Origin: Actinomucor elegans
Lineage: Eukaryota > Mucoromycota > Mucoromycetes > Mucorales > Mucoraceae
Assembly (NCBI GenBank): GCA_026027325.1
Contig: JAMSLZ010000008.1
Location: 1,240,001-1,304,000, forward strand
Length of the DNA stretch: 64,000 nt
Reading direction: 5' to 3'
The translations under genes were made by a program, and so were the position numbers. Under the pieces are notes generated by a model. That model had not been told where the DNA came from, did not search any database, and saw only the letters and a list, made by a program, of their open reading frames with translations. Numbering within the stretch: position 1 is the stretch's first letter; each line of letters begins with the position of its first letter. Below are positions 11,318-23,970 of this stretch, piece after piece.

Positions 11318-12876
11318 CTATTTACGATGTCTAGCACAGAATTCTTCCATTCTCTTATAAGCTTCTTCAAGACGATCATATGTAGGTGTAATAACGAATC
11401 GAACATAGTTGGGATACTTGAAACACTACATACAAATGGATCAATAACCAATGTTTTTGATTAAATGCTAAACTTACCTCTCCAGGAAGACACACAACGT
11501 TCTCTTCATCAAGAAGCTTAGCGCTGAACTCGACATCAGATTTGATATCCTTGAACTTGTCTACCTCGATACCAACCATCATATACATGGCACCTTGAGG
11601 GTTGACAGGTACCAAGCCATCAATCTTGGACACTTGTTTCATACTCAAATCAACATTAGCCTAATACAAAAATATCATAAGAACACTAACACTTCATCTC
11701 GTCCTTTGGGGCATTTACCTCCAATTGCTTAATTGTTTCTTGATAGAAAGAAGCAGGTGTTTTTTCAAGAATATCAGGAATAGCAGCTTGAATCAGCGAG
11801 TTGGGACCAAGAATGATTTGAGCCAATTGATGCAAACCTTCATTGATTTCCTTAAACACATCGTTTCTATCGTGAATCATGATCCATCCAACTCTCCAAC
11901 CAGGCACCAACCATTTTTTGGCAAGACCACCAACAGCCAAGATAGGTACAGTGGAAGTCAAGGTAGCCATAGGATAGAAACGGTTGCCCTCGAAAACAAG
12001 ATCACAGTAGATTTCATCGGCAATAATAGGAACATGGTGCTTTTCAGCGACTGCCAAGATGGCTTGAAGATGTTCACGAGAATAGACTGAACCACAAGGG
12101 TTAGAAGGACTAATGAACAAGGATTAGTCTTTTGGGTACAATAAACCAAGCTGTTGCTTACTTGTTCACCAGAATAGCGCTGGTCTTTTCATCGATCAAT
12201 GATTCCATTTGCTTCAAATCTGCTTCCCAGTTTTGCTCGGGCTACAATAACGCAATCAGTATTGATTGTTAAGCTGAAATTATGTATGTACTCTACCAAC
12301 AAGTTATAGTATCTCGCCTCGACAAATCGAGTAGCAGCTAAAGAACCATAAAGAGAAAAGCCAGGACGAGGCAAAAGGATATTTTGGCCTTCATTACAAA
12401 GGACATTAACACACATTTCAAGAGCACCAGAACAGCCGTTAGCCAAAATAACATCATTGGCTGTTAAAGGTGCACTTGATTCAGTGTGGGCTTGAGCAAT
12501 GGCTGTACGTGCTTGCAAAGTACCTACGGGAGGAATTAACAATAATTTATGCTTACTTAATTATAGTTTGACATACCATCAGCAGGAGGATAACCATTGG
12601 CCTTGTAGGTATTCAATTGCTTGGCAACAGCTTCAGTAATACTTGGGTCCACATTGAAGTTACCAAAGATAGTAGGGTCGCCTATATTTTAACACGTCAA
12701 AAAAATACAGTTTTGATTATTGTCAAGTTGGCGATCTTACCAATGGACAAACTGATCAAGGGCTTTGTAAGTGCAGTGTTCAACTTGAGCTTGTCAACGA
12801 TAGCTCTGATAGGGTTATGTGCTTGGTTAGCTGTTCTTGAAGACTTGATATTCCAGGTGGCACGATCTGAACTCAT
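11318..12876 (-). CDS. Tyrosine aminotransferase-like (class I PLP enzyme)
   Basis: Transfers the amino group of tyrosine or related aromatic amino acids to 2-oxoglutarate, the first step of tyrosine breakdown. Seven exons (12876-12741, 12681-12577, 12523-12297, 12241-12162, 12109-11719, 11660-11478, 11425-11318) give 409 residues. Family signatures in order: SIGDPTIFGN near residue 45, NGCSGALEMCVNVLC (cofactor phosphate region), NNPSNPCGSVYS, ADEIYCDLVFEG, then GGLAKKWLVPGWRVGW. In that last motif the first Lys of AKK is the expected PLP-binding residue and the Arg binds the phosphate/substrate. The C-terminus ends CFKYPNYVRFVIT. It lies 344 bp downstream of the deacetylase start on the same strand, each with its own promoter space. 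Upstream of the start is a long T-rich tract (about 12991-13015). Confidence 0.95.
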
Positions 12877-13742
12877 ACTATATAATGGGTGTTGGGTGAT
12901 AAGAAAAAGTGTGGGAAGTATAGTTGAGGACCTTTATATATGACTCACACTGGGTTTCAAATGTAGTTGGAAACGCGGTTTGGTACCTATCATTTTTTTG
13001 TTTTTTTTTTTTTTTCGTTTTCATTCACCAAGAAATCAAAGGCAAGTTCGCGATTGTTTCATATAAACAAGTGTATTATATCATTATATCATCGTATGCA
13101 CCACAACAGGGGCTCCATTCTACCTATACACGGCTTTGGTTCCATACCTAACCATTGAACCTAAGTATATTTAACGCTTTTTTCACTTCGGCGTTATATC
13201 CTCTAAAACGATATTGTGTGAAAATTGTTAGATTCATGCAGAATTGGCAAAAAGCCTAAATCAAAAAGCTTCTCGATATCGCGCTCAAACAGTCTAGATA
13301 TCGGCATCGCTACCTGAATTAAGTCAAAAACCCCGTTCTTAAGCTTCTTACACCACACACTATGTAATCAAGCTGTAGATTTAAACACCTCTTATCCATT
13401 GAAGGAACAATACAGCTTTTATACCCGTGTATAATTGTTTGATTTACATCGAGATACAATCGTAGTGTTGGTATAAGTTTTAGCTGAATTGATTGACTGA
13501 GGTTTAACTCATTGATAATATGGTTCTCTTTGAACATATTTGTTTTAACCAGTCTTGTAACGAACGAAAGTGATTTTTTGGCCTTTTGAGAAATACACAG
13601 AGTTGAATACATTATTTTTTAATAAAATTATCGGGGAACTTGTAACTTGACTGTATAGCGTTTTTGTTCTCTGAAGTAGCATTTGCATTCTTATGAAAAC
13701 AATACTTGCTAAAAATGCTTTTAATTCCCTGTAGTCCTGATA

Positions 13743-13796
<54 letters not shown>

Positions 13797-15968
13797 TGAA
13801 TAGTCAACTCATTTAATTATATTGACTCGTAGTGGCATAACTCTTCAATCCTAAAGTGAAATAACATGAAATACAAGCTCGTACACAATAATTTCTTTAT
13901 TCTAATTAGAATGAATTTTGGGTTAGACTCGCATGAATTGAGCATAAATATCGACAGTAAAGTATTTTTTTTTCCATTTGGCAGATATAAGCTCGTATAC
14001 ACCACATATATTAATATAGTTTGTATAGTATAAACTTAACTCTGCACTCAAGCATGTATGATTATTCGAACCAGCACAAGAGTTGTATTTGTCCAATAAA
14101 GAAGGGTTTAATGCAGGATATCTTACAGCGTCCTAGGCATTGATGGTCTTCTAGAAGAATCTTTTCATAAAACAAGTTTGGTTTCAAAGATGAGATTTAA
14201 ATGAAATTGTGATGGTGCTAACACTAAGAAAACTTGTGTAGAACATTCTCGTAAAATAGTACTTTGCAACTAGTGTACAATAGCTGACCTATGCATCCTA
14301 CGCGCGCAGTCAGTGGCAGTCTCTCCTAGACATCATTAATTAGGCCAAAGCTATTTATTTTTTGTCTTTATTTAATATAGAAAACTATATGTTAAAATTT
14401 TTCTGATAAACGGTATTTTTAGCGTATTACTGACCATCTTAACTTTGTTACAGTTATAATCAAATTCATTTTTTTTTAATTATATTGGCTATTGATTATG
14501 ACAAGTATGATTATTGCTGGTTAACCAAGAAGAAAGTGATAATGTATTTGTAAAACTACAACCAAGTTTGATGTTTTTAATGATATTGATGATGGAACTT
14601 GACAATAAACCGAAATAACTCTACTTCCTGGGCAATATTAAAAAAAACAAATAATACTCTTTCAAACTGCTCAAATTTTGCGTTCGTTGTCAACGTAAAT
14701 GATTTTAAATGATCCAAAAGGTGTTCTGTTTCCTAGGTAGAAAAAAAAAAGAGAAATTAGGCAGATGCATACTTTAGATCTAGTAATTATGTACCATATA
14801 GTTATAGCATGAGGCTCTAGTAGATTCTGTAATAACAGGCGATACCTAACAAGTTTCTTTTTTTGCTTTTTCTTGCTCTTCATTTTTATTGCCTACCGTC
14901 TATGCAACTTGGCATAAAAACTGCCAGCATAAGAACAATGCCCTAGAATCAACAGACACGTTTCCAGTTAATGTAATATATAATCAAGTAAACAACAGTT
15001 ATATCTTTTTTATTAATAGATATGCAAGATTGTATCTTTACGAGGTTCTTTAAGCGAAATAGACAAACAAGACTAATTACACCATCAGGGAGCCAGTAAG
15101 TATACTCATTCAGTAACTGTTATATTTATATTAAAACAAAAGGAAGTAGTTCATGAATAATCTGCCAATAGGTGCCAAATGGAAAGTACTCAGAAGAAAA
15201 CTGCAATTGTAAAAGACTGTACATGAAGAACAATAGATACATTATAATTATGCCTAGTTAATAACTAAGAAAAAGACTAATAAACGAAAAAAATAAAGCC
15301 ATGATAACGTTTACTTAAAATCAAGTAAATGTATCTCCAGTGAATACTTAAAGGCGAATTGCAGGTTAGCTTAGTTTTCAAGTGGATCGAAGGTTAATTT
15401 GAAATTCATTCTCAAATTCTGATTTTAAGCACTCGCTATGAAAACACCAACGATATCATTTTCTTTTAAATGCTCTAGAGCAAAGGTTTTCCATTTAGTA
15501 TCTCACATACCATTCGAAAGAGAATATAAAATTACATTGCTTTTATTAACAAGATAGTGCTGATCTGTTCTCATTCTCTTTCACATTATAGAAGACAAAT
15601 TTCAGGTTCTAGACCAGAAACCAATAGTTGTAGTATGTTGAAATTAAAGACCCGAAACTTATTATGGCATTCTTTGAAGCGCAAAATCTCGATCGGTCAT
15701 TGTCCAATCTCGTATCTGATTTATTTTCCATGATTAAGGTGAAGAGCTATATATGATAAATTTAAATACACTCGCCTTCAGTTCTGATAAGCTTGATTTA
15801 CAATGCTATTCTTTGCAAACAGGTAAATTAAACAAAAAAGGTCTAATAACGCGTAATAAATACGCGGGGCTTCAAATGCTTGTGGGCTTGGTTTATTGAC
15901 AATAATAATCTAAAAATAGTGGGTAAAAAAGAAAAGTAAAGGTATAGTTAAGGTACAAGTTGCTTAAA
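12877..15968. other. AT-rich spacer with 47-nt poly(A)
   Basis: Nothing gene-like is supported. It holds the promoter region of the aminotransferase gene (T-rich run near 12991-13015) and a pure poly(A) run at 13748-13794. Several short frames (for example 13319-13612 and 13817-14005 on the minus strand) are low-complexity or composition noise. Confidence 0.6.
13748..13794. repeat. Poly(A) tract, 47 nt
   Basis: An uninterrupted run of 47 A on the plus strand, much longer than other homopolymers here. It could be a slipped microsatellite or the tail of an old retroposed sequence; no flanking target duplication is obvious. Confidence 0.9.
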
Positions 15969-16646
15969 TCAATTCACTTGTAAGGTTTCATAACCGTGCA
16001 AGATTTCCCAAGCATCAACATATCTATACATGTGGGTTAGATTCACTCTTTTTTTTTTATAAAAAAAAAAAATATGGGCAATAGCTTACCTTTGCGCATC
16101 ACCAATATGATCTTCTACTATACCAAACTTTAAACAAAGTTCACCTGAGACGCTATTTTTTTCACTTCGTTTCGACAACTGAAAGTATGCTGGATGATTG
16201 TTTGGGTCATTATAGTTGCGAGGCACACCGTCTGAAATGCCTTTATTGTTTCTGTCAAAGATATTCTTAAAAGGAATAGTAACTTCACCGAGGAAATCAC
16301 GACCAAAGGTATCCTTGTCCCAGACAGTAAAGGTCAACAAGGGAGGTGACTTTTTTGGAGATACTTGAATATCGAAATGAGCATCCCAAACTGGATCCAG
16401 TGTTTGTTTCATGGACTTTGTCTTATACTTTTTATGACTAAAGATATGTCATTTACTCCCATCCGTTTCAAAAAGCACATACAAGGTACTTACTGTACTT
16501 TCATCACAACGTAGGGATCGGAAGAGCCGGTCTTGTCACTGAGAATAGTAATTAGAATTCTAGATGATTATTCAGTGTAAAGTGACTTACGCTGCAGCAA
16601 GGTTTTTGGCATTCAAAATACCGATACGGATTGTTATTTCGGACAT
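15969..16646 (-). CDS. C2-domain protein
   Basis: Small calcium- or lipid-binding protein made almost entirely of one C2 domain. Four exons (16646-16591, 16538-16494, 16437-16090, 16023-15969) give 167 residues. Visible C2 features are the strand ITIRIGILNAKNL, the first loop ADKTGSSDPYVVMK (the paired Asp ligands around SSDPY), TLDPVWDAHFDIQV, and the third-strand loop TVWDKDTFGRDFLGE with Asp ligands, then GELCLKFGIVED. The short C-terminus ends HGYETLQVN. It starts 166 nt from the divergent LRR gene. Function beyond membrane or phospholipid association cannot be told. Confidence 0.9.
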
Positions 16647-16812
16647 TGTTACAATAAAGTGAAAGAAAAACAAAAAGTATTAATATCTTGCTTTATACTT
16701 TACACGTGTGTCTATTGCTCACAGTCACAGGCTAATTTTTGTTTAAAAAGTTCCTGGGAGATCCTTCTTTGTTCTCGTTGTCTCCGTTTCGTTTTCTTTA
16801 TCCTTTTTTAAT
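16647..16812. promoter_or_regulatory. Shared divergent promoter region
   Basis: The 166 nt between the start codons of the C2-domain gene (-) and the LRR gene (+) must hold both 5' regions. No specific element is certain; the right half is pyrimidine-rich (TTCTTTGTTCTCG to TTTCTTTATCC), a common feature just upstream of fungal start codons. Confidence 0.5.
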
Positions 16813-18771
16813 ATGAAAAGTCAATTTATACTATTACTATTAGTTTGTCTGATAGCATTAGTATATGGTAAGAAAATCACTTATGTTAATAATGAACATT
16901 CTATTGACACGTCTATAGCCCAAGATGAACAAGTGATTGATGATGGACAACAGCAACAAGAAGAAGAGGATAGCACCCCTACTGCTGCTGCTGTTACAAC
17001 CACTTCGGACGATGCTATTATTCCAACTAATGAAGTGATACCAACTACCACTGCTATTACCCCATCCGCTAGCAGTGATATTCCTGTTAGCGATACTCCT
17101 ATTATGGATACTCCAACAATGACCACTTCAGTCGATAACACGCTGCCAACTTCAGTAGAATCCGAGCTTCCTCAAGTTCCTGTCAACCGAACTGTCAATC
17201 CTCTTGTCTGTCAGGCTTTGCAACAATGGTATAATTCCCTTAATGGCAATAGTTGGATTATTCGTACTGGATGGGATTCAACTGATATGACAAGCTGTTG
17301 TTCTTGGTTCAATGTACGTTGTAACAATATCGGTCAAGTCTTACGTGTGTAAGTGGTGTCCCTTTCTTTCTCCCCCTTGCATGTAAAACTCACTCCTCTC
17401 TGATAGTGATCTTGCAGCGAATAACCTTGTTGGTGAACTCCCCAACAATCTTGATCAGTTTCCCGACTTACAAAACATGTAATTTTCGAAAAAGAAGTGC
17501 TGGAATCGAATCTAACCGTCTAATTATAGTGATTTGAGCAATAACAAGATCTCTGGCCCTGTACCTGCCACTATTGGCGGTTTGACCAGTCTTCGCTCCA
17601 TGTAAGTGGACGGTGTATGAATATGTCACTAGTAACTCATTCTGAATATACAGTAACCTCGACGTAAACTCATTTTCGGGAAGTCTACCTTCCAATCTCA
17701 ATACAATCACCAATCTAACTACTATGTAAGATCATCCAATAACATAAGCTAAATACCGCATACTAACTTTTTTTTTTTTTTTGTGTAGCCATTTCAAAAA
17801 TAATTCATTCACCGGCACAATTCCTGAGAGTTGGGCTAGCATGAAGACAGTACAAAACCTCTATCTCAGTAATAATAACTTGACGGGACCATTCCCTAAC
17901 GTGATTACTCAAATGACTGGACTCCTGTCACTGTAAAGTATATTTATTTGAGTATGATCACAAATAATAATGCTTATCTTTAATAATAGTTACTTGGATA
18001 ACAATGCATTTAATGGCTTTTTGCCTGCTAATTTAGGTGATGCTGCCAGTTTAAATCAACTGTAAGCACTTTATTCAATATAAAGTATTAGTATTAACAA
18101 TTTCTTATAGTAATCTTAAAGACAACCATTTATTAGGTGGTATCCCAGCGTCGATCGGTAATATGACCAGTTTGAAATCTTTGTAAGTGCAGACGCGTAA
18201 AAATAGATTTTTTTTTTATCTAATTATAATCACAGACAACTGTCACACCAAATGCTCAACGGTACTATTCCTGATGAGGTATTCTCACTTGTGAATCTAG
18301 AGGTTTTGTAAGTTGGTTTGTGCACTTATTGTCCTTTTTTTTGGCTAATTGTATCATAGGGACTTATCAACCAATCGACTCACTGGCCCCATTTCATCCA
18401 AGATCGGTAACCTCGTCAACTTGAAACGTTTAAATCTGGGGCACAACGCGTTGAACGGCGCCATTCCTAATGATATTGAAAAACTCACTAAACTCGAAAG
18501 CTTGAGTCTTAATTACAATGCACTGAATGGTCAGTTCCCTTCGATTATGGCACCTCCAGCCCTTGGTTACTGTTACATGACGCCCAATCAATTTCAATCA
18601 TGCCCAGACATAAGCATTGTGAATAACCCTCAGAGTCTGTCTTTCCAATGTTCAGTTGACTGTATGATCAGAACTGGCAAGAAAAAGAGTGCAGCTAATA
18701 CTACACAAAAAGGATATACTACCCTTGTTGCAGCCTTATTGATGTCCATTGCAGTTGGCTGCTGGATGTAA
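16813..18771 (+). CDS. Secreted leucine-rich-repeat protein with C-terminal anchor
   Basis: Surface or wall-associated LRR protein of unknown ligand. Nine exons (16813-17348, 17407-17478, 17530-17601, 17654-17725, 17789-17932, 17990-18061, 18111-18182, 18236-18307, 18360-18771) give 507 residues. It opens with a signal peptide (MKSQFILLLLVCLIALVYG), then a Thr/Ser/Asp-rich spacer and a Cys-capped N-terminal LRR cap (LVCQALQQWYNSLNG...SCCSWFNVRC). About eleven 24-residue repeats of the plant-type LxxLxLSxNxLxGxIP pattern follow. The C-terminus has a Cys cap, a basic/Thr-rich stretch (RTGKKKSAANTT) and a hydrophobic end (TTLVAALLMSIAVGCWM), which suggests a GPI anchor or a tail anchor. Every internal LRR exon is exactly 72 nt, except one double exon of 144 nt; all introns are phase 2. 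Confidence 0.93.
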
Positions 18772-19700
18772 CATTTTATATATTATCATTTTTAGCCCCT
18801 ATTACGAGGGCAAAAGAGAATCAAATCATTAAATAGAACTGTTATTTGTTTTGTAACATAACAGAAGTGGATACTCTTTGCTGCAATGTTATGTATGGCA
18901 TTAACCAATGCATGAGTCGAATAATAAGAAAGCATGTTCCTCCTATTATGCATCAGTAGATCTAGATCTGGTAGAAAACCTGGCTTTTTATTATATGAAT
19001 TTATTTATTGAATCAGGATCATCACCTAGGAATACCATTCGAGTAGATGAAATTACTCATTCTTGATATGAACTGCTCATCAGAAGCGATATTGGACCGA
19101 GATCGGACGAGAGTTTGCGCCTTAATCACTAGCGCCATCATTATGGCTGCTAAGAAAGCTGACAAAGCGCCTACACTCTACTTTACTTTATAAGGTTACA
19201 AACATGAGCTGCTCAATTCACCCTCAATAGAGAATACGATTGTCTTTTGAACGATATACGATGATAAAACTACTAAAACTGGTATTTTGTCACTTTTTTT
19301 TTTAGCACCTTCAGAAACTGCTTTATCAAACGTAAATATGCTCTTATTAAAAAGCGTCATTTGGTTTATGTTTATCTCTCTCTCTTTTTTTTTTGTCAAA
19401 AACAGATATACTCTCTTGTTCGTCCCCATAACTAATGTGACCAGGTTACATAAATCTAGTAAGTAGATGAAAGGTTTTGATTAAGCAGTTTACAGTACTT
19501 TTAACTCGGGTATATATTTGTATCAATGATTCATAGATTGGATGGTTGCATTAAAGATTTATTAATAGAGTTGATATTTAGCTATAGATAATATAAAAGT
19601 TAAACCTATAGATAAACACAAATGAAGCAGTACTTGCATTTAAATGAGTATTATATTTATTATTTAAAAACAATACTACTATTAATTGGATGTATTGCGA
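18772..19700. other. Intergenic spacer between convergent genes
   Basis: Holds the 3' regions of the LRR gene and the RGS gene. I see no further gene; the minus-strand frame at 19196-19429 is low-complexity. Confidence 0.6.
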
Positions 19701-20895
19701 TCAAGTGGTAGTAGATAAAACAAAAAGAAAGAGACTGGGTTTACGTTGGGATTTTGGATAATTCTCGTTAGTAAGTATTGCTTTAACTGTAGTAACGATG
19801 AAGCTGAGAAGAATGCTTATGAGCCAGATGTTAAAAATCATTTGCTGCATATATTTAAGAAATGATCAGATAAGTAAGCAAAAAGCAACTGTTCAACTTA
19901 CACGACTATATTCAAGTACATAAGGATCAATCACTTGAACAATGCTCTTTTGACTTTCAATATTTGCTTTCAGATCAAACTGCTCCAGTCTGCTTTGCAC
20001 TACATAGTACTGACCGATTTCATAATGGGCACCATGCGAATTTTGAGCGCTGCACGAATTATACAGACAAGATACTTACTGCAAAAAAGAAAGGTAAAAG
20101 GAAACAAAGTTAATTTGTGCCATCGCAGGGTATGATTGGCAAACATATAAAACATAATCATTGACAAATGCAACAAATTGAAAGTACCTCCTACATAACG
20201 AAGGATAATACAAATGTATCTCATATTCTGTAGCGCATGATGTATAAAATTCTTTAAGCTGGACATCTTCATGACATTGTAAACGTGCTCAAGAACGTCT
20301 AGAAACACATCAGGGTGCGTGATTTGGCAGCCATAATAGAGCAGATATTTGCTCATATAATCTTGGATGTTGAGTTCTTTGAATAAGATCTACGTGGAAA
20401 AATGTACACAAAACCGCATCAATTTCACCGCAAAGCAGCCGGCCTTGTTCAGTTTCGTATTCCAATTCGGCAGGCGAAAGTGAGAACTCGGTACGGTCTT
20501 GGCACCTGCTATTAGGCTTGTGTTTCTTTTTTAAATTACCTAATGGCAAGCTGTAAGAGCCAGACGTGGCTTGTTCTTTGGGCGGCAGCGATTTCGCTTG
20601 ATCTTGTTCAGGTGTGTTCAAAAACCTTCTACAATAATCAAGATACCAAAAATAAAAATCAAGATTCTCTGCAGAATGCTCTTTGTTCAGCAAGTAATAA
20701 CGGAAGTCTTAAATAGATATTGGTTGGGATGTTGCGCCATTCAAAATATGATATATTCTCAAGAACAATAATAAGTTTTCCACTCATATCGTACGTACAT
20801 AAGGACTTACCAATATGAACATTTTTCATATTACTTTTAGATCCTGCAAACCAGCGTTTAATTAGTATATTAAACTTGCTCAAGTGCTGAAACAT
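19701..20895 (-). CDS. RGS-domain membrane protein, with apparent frameshift
   Basis: Regulator-of-G-protein-signalling domain followed by hydrophobic helices, an arrangement like Rax1-type fungal proteins. Exons 20895-20811, 20707-20080, 19999-19902, 19844-19701; about 317 residues if one base is discounted. RGS features: DFRYYLLNKEHSAENLDFYF, GEIDAVLCTFFHVD, then KELNIQDYMSKYLLYYG and FLDVLEHVYNVMKMSS. Hydrophobic segments follow (FNLLHLSMIMFYMF, LTLFPFTFLFC) and a last helix QMIFNIWLISILLSFIV. Between FFHVD and KELNI (about 20375-20390) the frame shifts by one base, with no room for an intron, so as written the frame ends at a stop near 20310. This may be a sequence error, a pseudogene, or an unusual decoding event. 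The domain call is firm; the functional state is not. Confidence 0.75.
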
Positions 20896-21404
20896 AATAA
20901 TGCAATCTCTTTTCTAATCAATCAATCGATTGCTAAAAGAAAAATAAAAAAAAAGGGTACTAAAATACGTTTATATGTGTCTTATAGAATGATCGATTGA
21001 AAATGCAAGTTGGTATAAGCAAGTTGATTTCCTATATTCATAAGCCATGCAGACAGACTTGATTTAGGAGATAGATATTAACACTGAACAATAACAAAGT
21101 AAATAGGTTTACAAACAGGTAAATTTTGAACGGAATTGTCCTAGAGGCTGCAGTGCACGACATCCCAAAAACGGCTGTCTAGGATCTACCATTGGCTTGG
21201 AGAAGGGTTTATGTAAGGGAAAACAGCAAGGGTTTCCATCAATTCAAACTGAAAACAATGGCATAGGACAAATAAATCGTAACGAATTTTTATGCTTTTT
21301 CTAATCGAAACATCTATTTACGCCTCCCTTCTCATACTGATCGATTGATCAAAGGCTATGTACCATGAGATTCGGATGGACTGTCCGAATCGAAATTGCA
21401 TTTG

Positions 21405-21520
21405 AGAGTTATATGGAATATAAGTTGAATTCTACTACAAAAGGGACTATAACAATTCGATCACGCTGAACGTGCAGTTTGTTTATTAATGTAAAAGAAA
21501 GACCAAGATCTCTGTATTGC
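21405..21520 (+). repeat. Dispersed repeat B, copy 1
   Basis: Matches 49305-49420 in order: GTTATATGGAATATAAGTT, GAATTCTACTACAAAA, GACTATAACAATTCGATCA, CGCTGAACGTGCAGTTTGTT, then GTAAAAGAAAGA and AGATCT. The two copies differ at scattered positions only. Confidence 0.6.
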
Positions 21521-23101
21521 ACTGCTTGAGATCTATTAAATATTGTATTATTATTGAATGCCAAATTAGATGAGCTGGGATCTTAAATATGTGTAGTGCT
21601 TTGTATCTTGACACCGCATAGTATCGTCCAGATACATGCTCGTTCTAAAGATTGTATGCTAATTACCTCCCAAAACCGTCAGCATTTACAGCTATGACTT
21701 ACATTATAGTGAATTGTTTTGCTTTCAATGTCTAGCTTAACCAGTAATGCAAAGCTTTGAGAAGTTTATCATGTGTATTGAATAAATTTGCTTTTGTTCC
21801 TAAGTACTTCCCAAAATCATGAAGAAGAAAAAAAAAACACAATCGAAGCATTGCTTCTTTACTAAATACTTTATTTTGAGCATTTATCTCCAGTAGTCTC
21901 TGCAATTGTTTTTTTTTTAATCATAAACATGAACAGTAAAAATATAAAAAATATGTAAGCCTTATTTACTCAACCTATTCTTATCACAAAATATTTTTGA
22001 ATGGTACATACGACTCACTATTTCAAATAAAGAGCATAGCCTCTTCATATGTGTAGTTATAAGGATGAAGCTTTGTGACCGCACCTTGGTTCTATTGATA
22101 AATATGGCAATATTAACTAAAGGCAGCAAAATACACAGTTGTACATGCGTAACCTATACGGAAATGTTACACAAAACCCATCATAACATTTAATATACTA
22201 CATAACCTCTACGCTACTTTTCTTTTGCAATAACTTTTCCATCAACACTGCAGCAGTAGCGACAATTGTAACCGAAAAAGGATCCCCAATAGATATACAT
22301 ACACAATCATCTATTTTCCTCACTTTTTATAGAAGATTGTCATTTACTTTTCTCTTTTATAGGGGAAAGTTGTTTTCACTTTCCTCGTCTTTTACAAGAA
22401 CATCGGTGCGAAACAGCGGTATATTATCATCAACTATATACCGTATAACATATAGAGAGAGAGAGTTTGATATTATACCCAAACCTTTTAAAATAAATTA
22501 GTTATTAACACATCTTTTCTACCAAAGTAGGTTACAGGAAGGGCCTTCATTGCATTTATACTATAACTTTTTATTTATTTATTTATTTTGTAGCACGAGT
22601 GTCAAAAAAAAGAGGCAGAGAAAAAAAGATAATGTTATATTGCATTTAATGTTTCTGGCTCGAAAAACTAATATTTTTAATTTTAATGTTGCAACTAATG
22701 TAATCGCTGCAGACGGCTTTTTGCGAACTTTTAAAATTTTAACATTAAATATGCAAAAAATGATTTTTGATGTAATCGCTGAGTACTCTAAGAGGTAATT
22801 ATAAAATTTTCTTTTTCTTAAATCTAACCAAGATTTGAAAACAAACATAATGTGAATAAAATCGCTTACAATGAAAGAGGAATTGCAGTCAGTATAATCT
22901 ATAGCTTAATATAACAAGCAAGATTCGTAGAGAACAATGAAATTACTGAAATTTGTCCAAATTAGCACTATTATATTCGTCTAAACTGACAATGAAGTAA
23001 ATAATATGGATATCCAACAAGATCCATATTTACATATAAAGAGCTCATCGGGGTTTTGGTCTAAAAAATACCTTTATTAAATGATAACAAGCCATTATCA
23101 T

Positions 23102-23102
<1 letters not shown>

Positions 23103-23132
<30 letters not shown>
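23103..23132. repeat. Poly(T) tract, 30 nt
   Basis: Uninterrupted run of 30 T on the plus strand in the gene-free spacer. Confidence 0.9.
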
Positions 23133-23136
<4 letters not shown>

Positions 23137-23290
23137 GAACCGTTCAAAAAGCTCCTTAGCCAATAGTTCTATTTACTATATTTAAATTTTACTTGAATGA
23201 GCTCTGTATTTATTTATCAATTTTCTTCATATTGAGGGGCTATAGTATTGATATTTACTCTTTAATAATAATAATAAATCTAATAAACGC

Positions 23291-23345
23291 AGGAGCTCAT
23301 TCTGAGCATAAAAAACTAATCAGATACGATATTAAACCAAGATAA
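23291..23345 (-). repeat. ~170-nt dispersed repeat, partial copy
   Basis: Contains AGGAGCTCATTCTGAGCAT and, after a few bases, AATCAGATACGATATTAAACC, here cited by its core AATCAGATACGATATT; the reverse complement matches the forward copies elsewhere. Confidence 0.4.
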
Positions 23346-23702
23346 GTTGACAAATCCGCAGATCAGCAAATATAGTTGATGTAATAGTAATTGCACACCC
23401 ATATTTACGCTTTAAAGTTGAATATAGAAAATAGTAGGTACAGTATTTTATGTAGACAGACCTCACTAATTTCAAGCCTCGATTGGGCTCAGATACAAAA
23501 CAGCAGAAAACGTGCAACATGAAACTATATATCGTCTATTAAAGCCATCGAAAAAAAAAGGGTAATGATGACACAAGAACAGAGCCATATATGAGTAAAA
23601 GTCAATGATTAAAAGCAGAAAAATGGGTGACATCGAGTTGTATATGAAAGACAGAATCAAAAGGACCGTTTCTAATGCTTTTGTATAACATCTCAACGGA
23701 TT

Positions 23703-23970
23703 ATAGTTTAATGTCGCATGGAAATACTAGGAGGTTCAGAATGAACTATCACACCTGCTAAAACTATTATCTGGTTAAAGTTAAGCAGGTTTATTACCCT
23801 TTAACGATTGGTTATGAAGAGCAGATATTTATTACAGCCTAGTTCTAATGATCTAGTATAGATATCTCGATTGATGTCGGTTTAATGTCGCACTTGATGA
23901 CTAGTAGAGGCTCTGAATGAGCTACATTACAGAATCTATTAGAACCTTTGCTTAGCTATAGTACAATGAT
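23703..23970 (+). repeat. ~170-nt repeat, two tandem units
   Basis: TTTAATGTCGCA occurs at about 23707 and 23881, and TTCAGAATGA/CTCTGAATGA at 23735 and 23911, a spacing of about 172-176 nt. The second unit continues into AATCTATTAGAACC as in other copies. Confidence 0.6.

Noticed and set aside
20050..20079. 30-nt intron in the RGS gene (GTAAGT...GTGCAG)
   Set aside because: It gives the wrong phase; an 80-nt intron from the same donor to the AG at 20000 joins both frames correctly.
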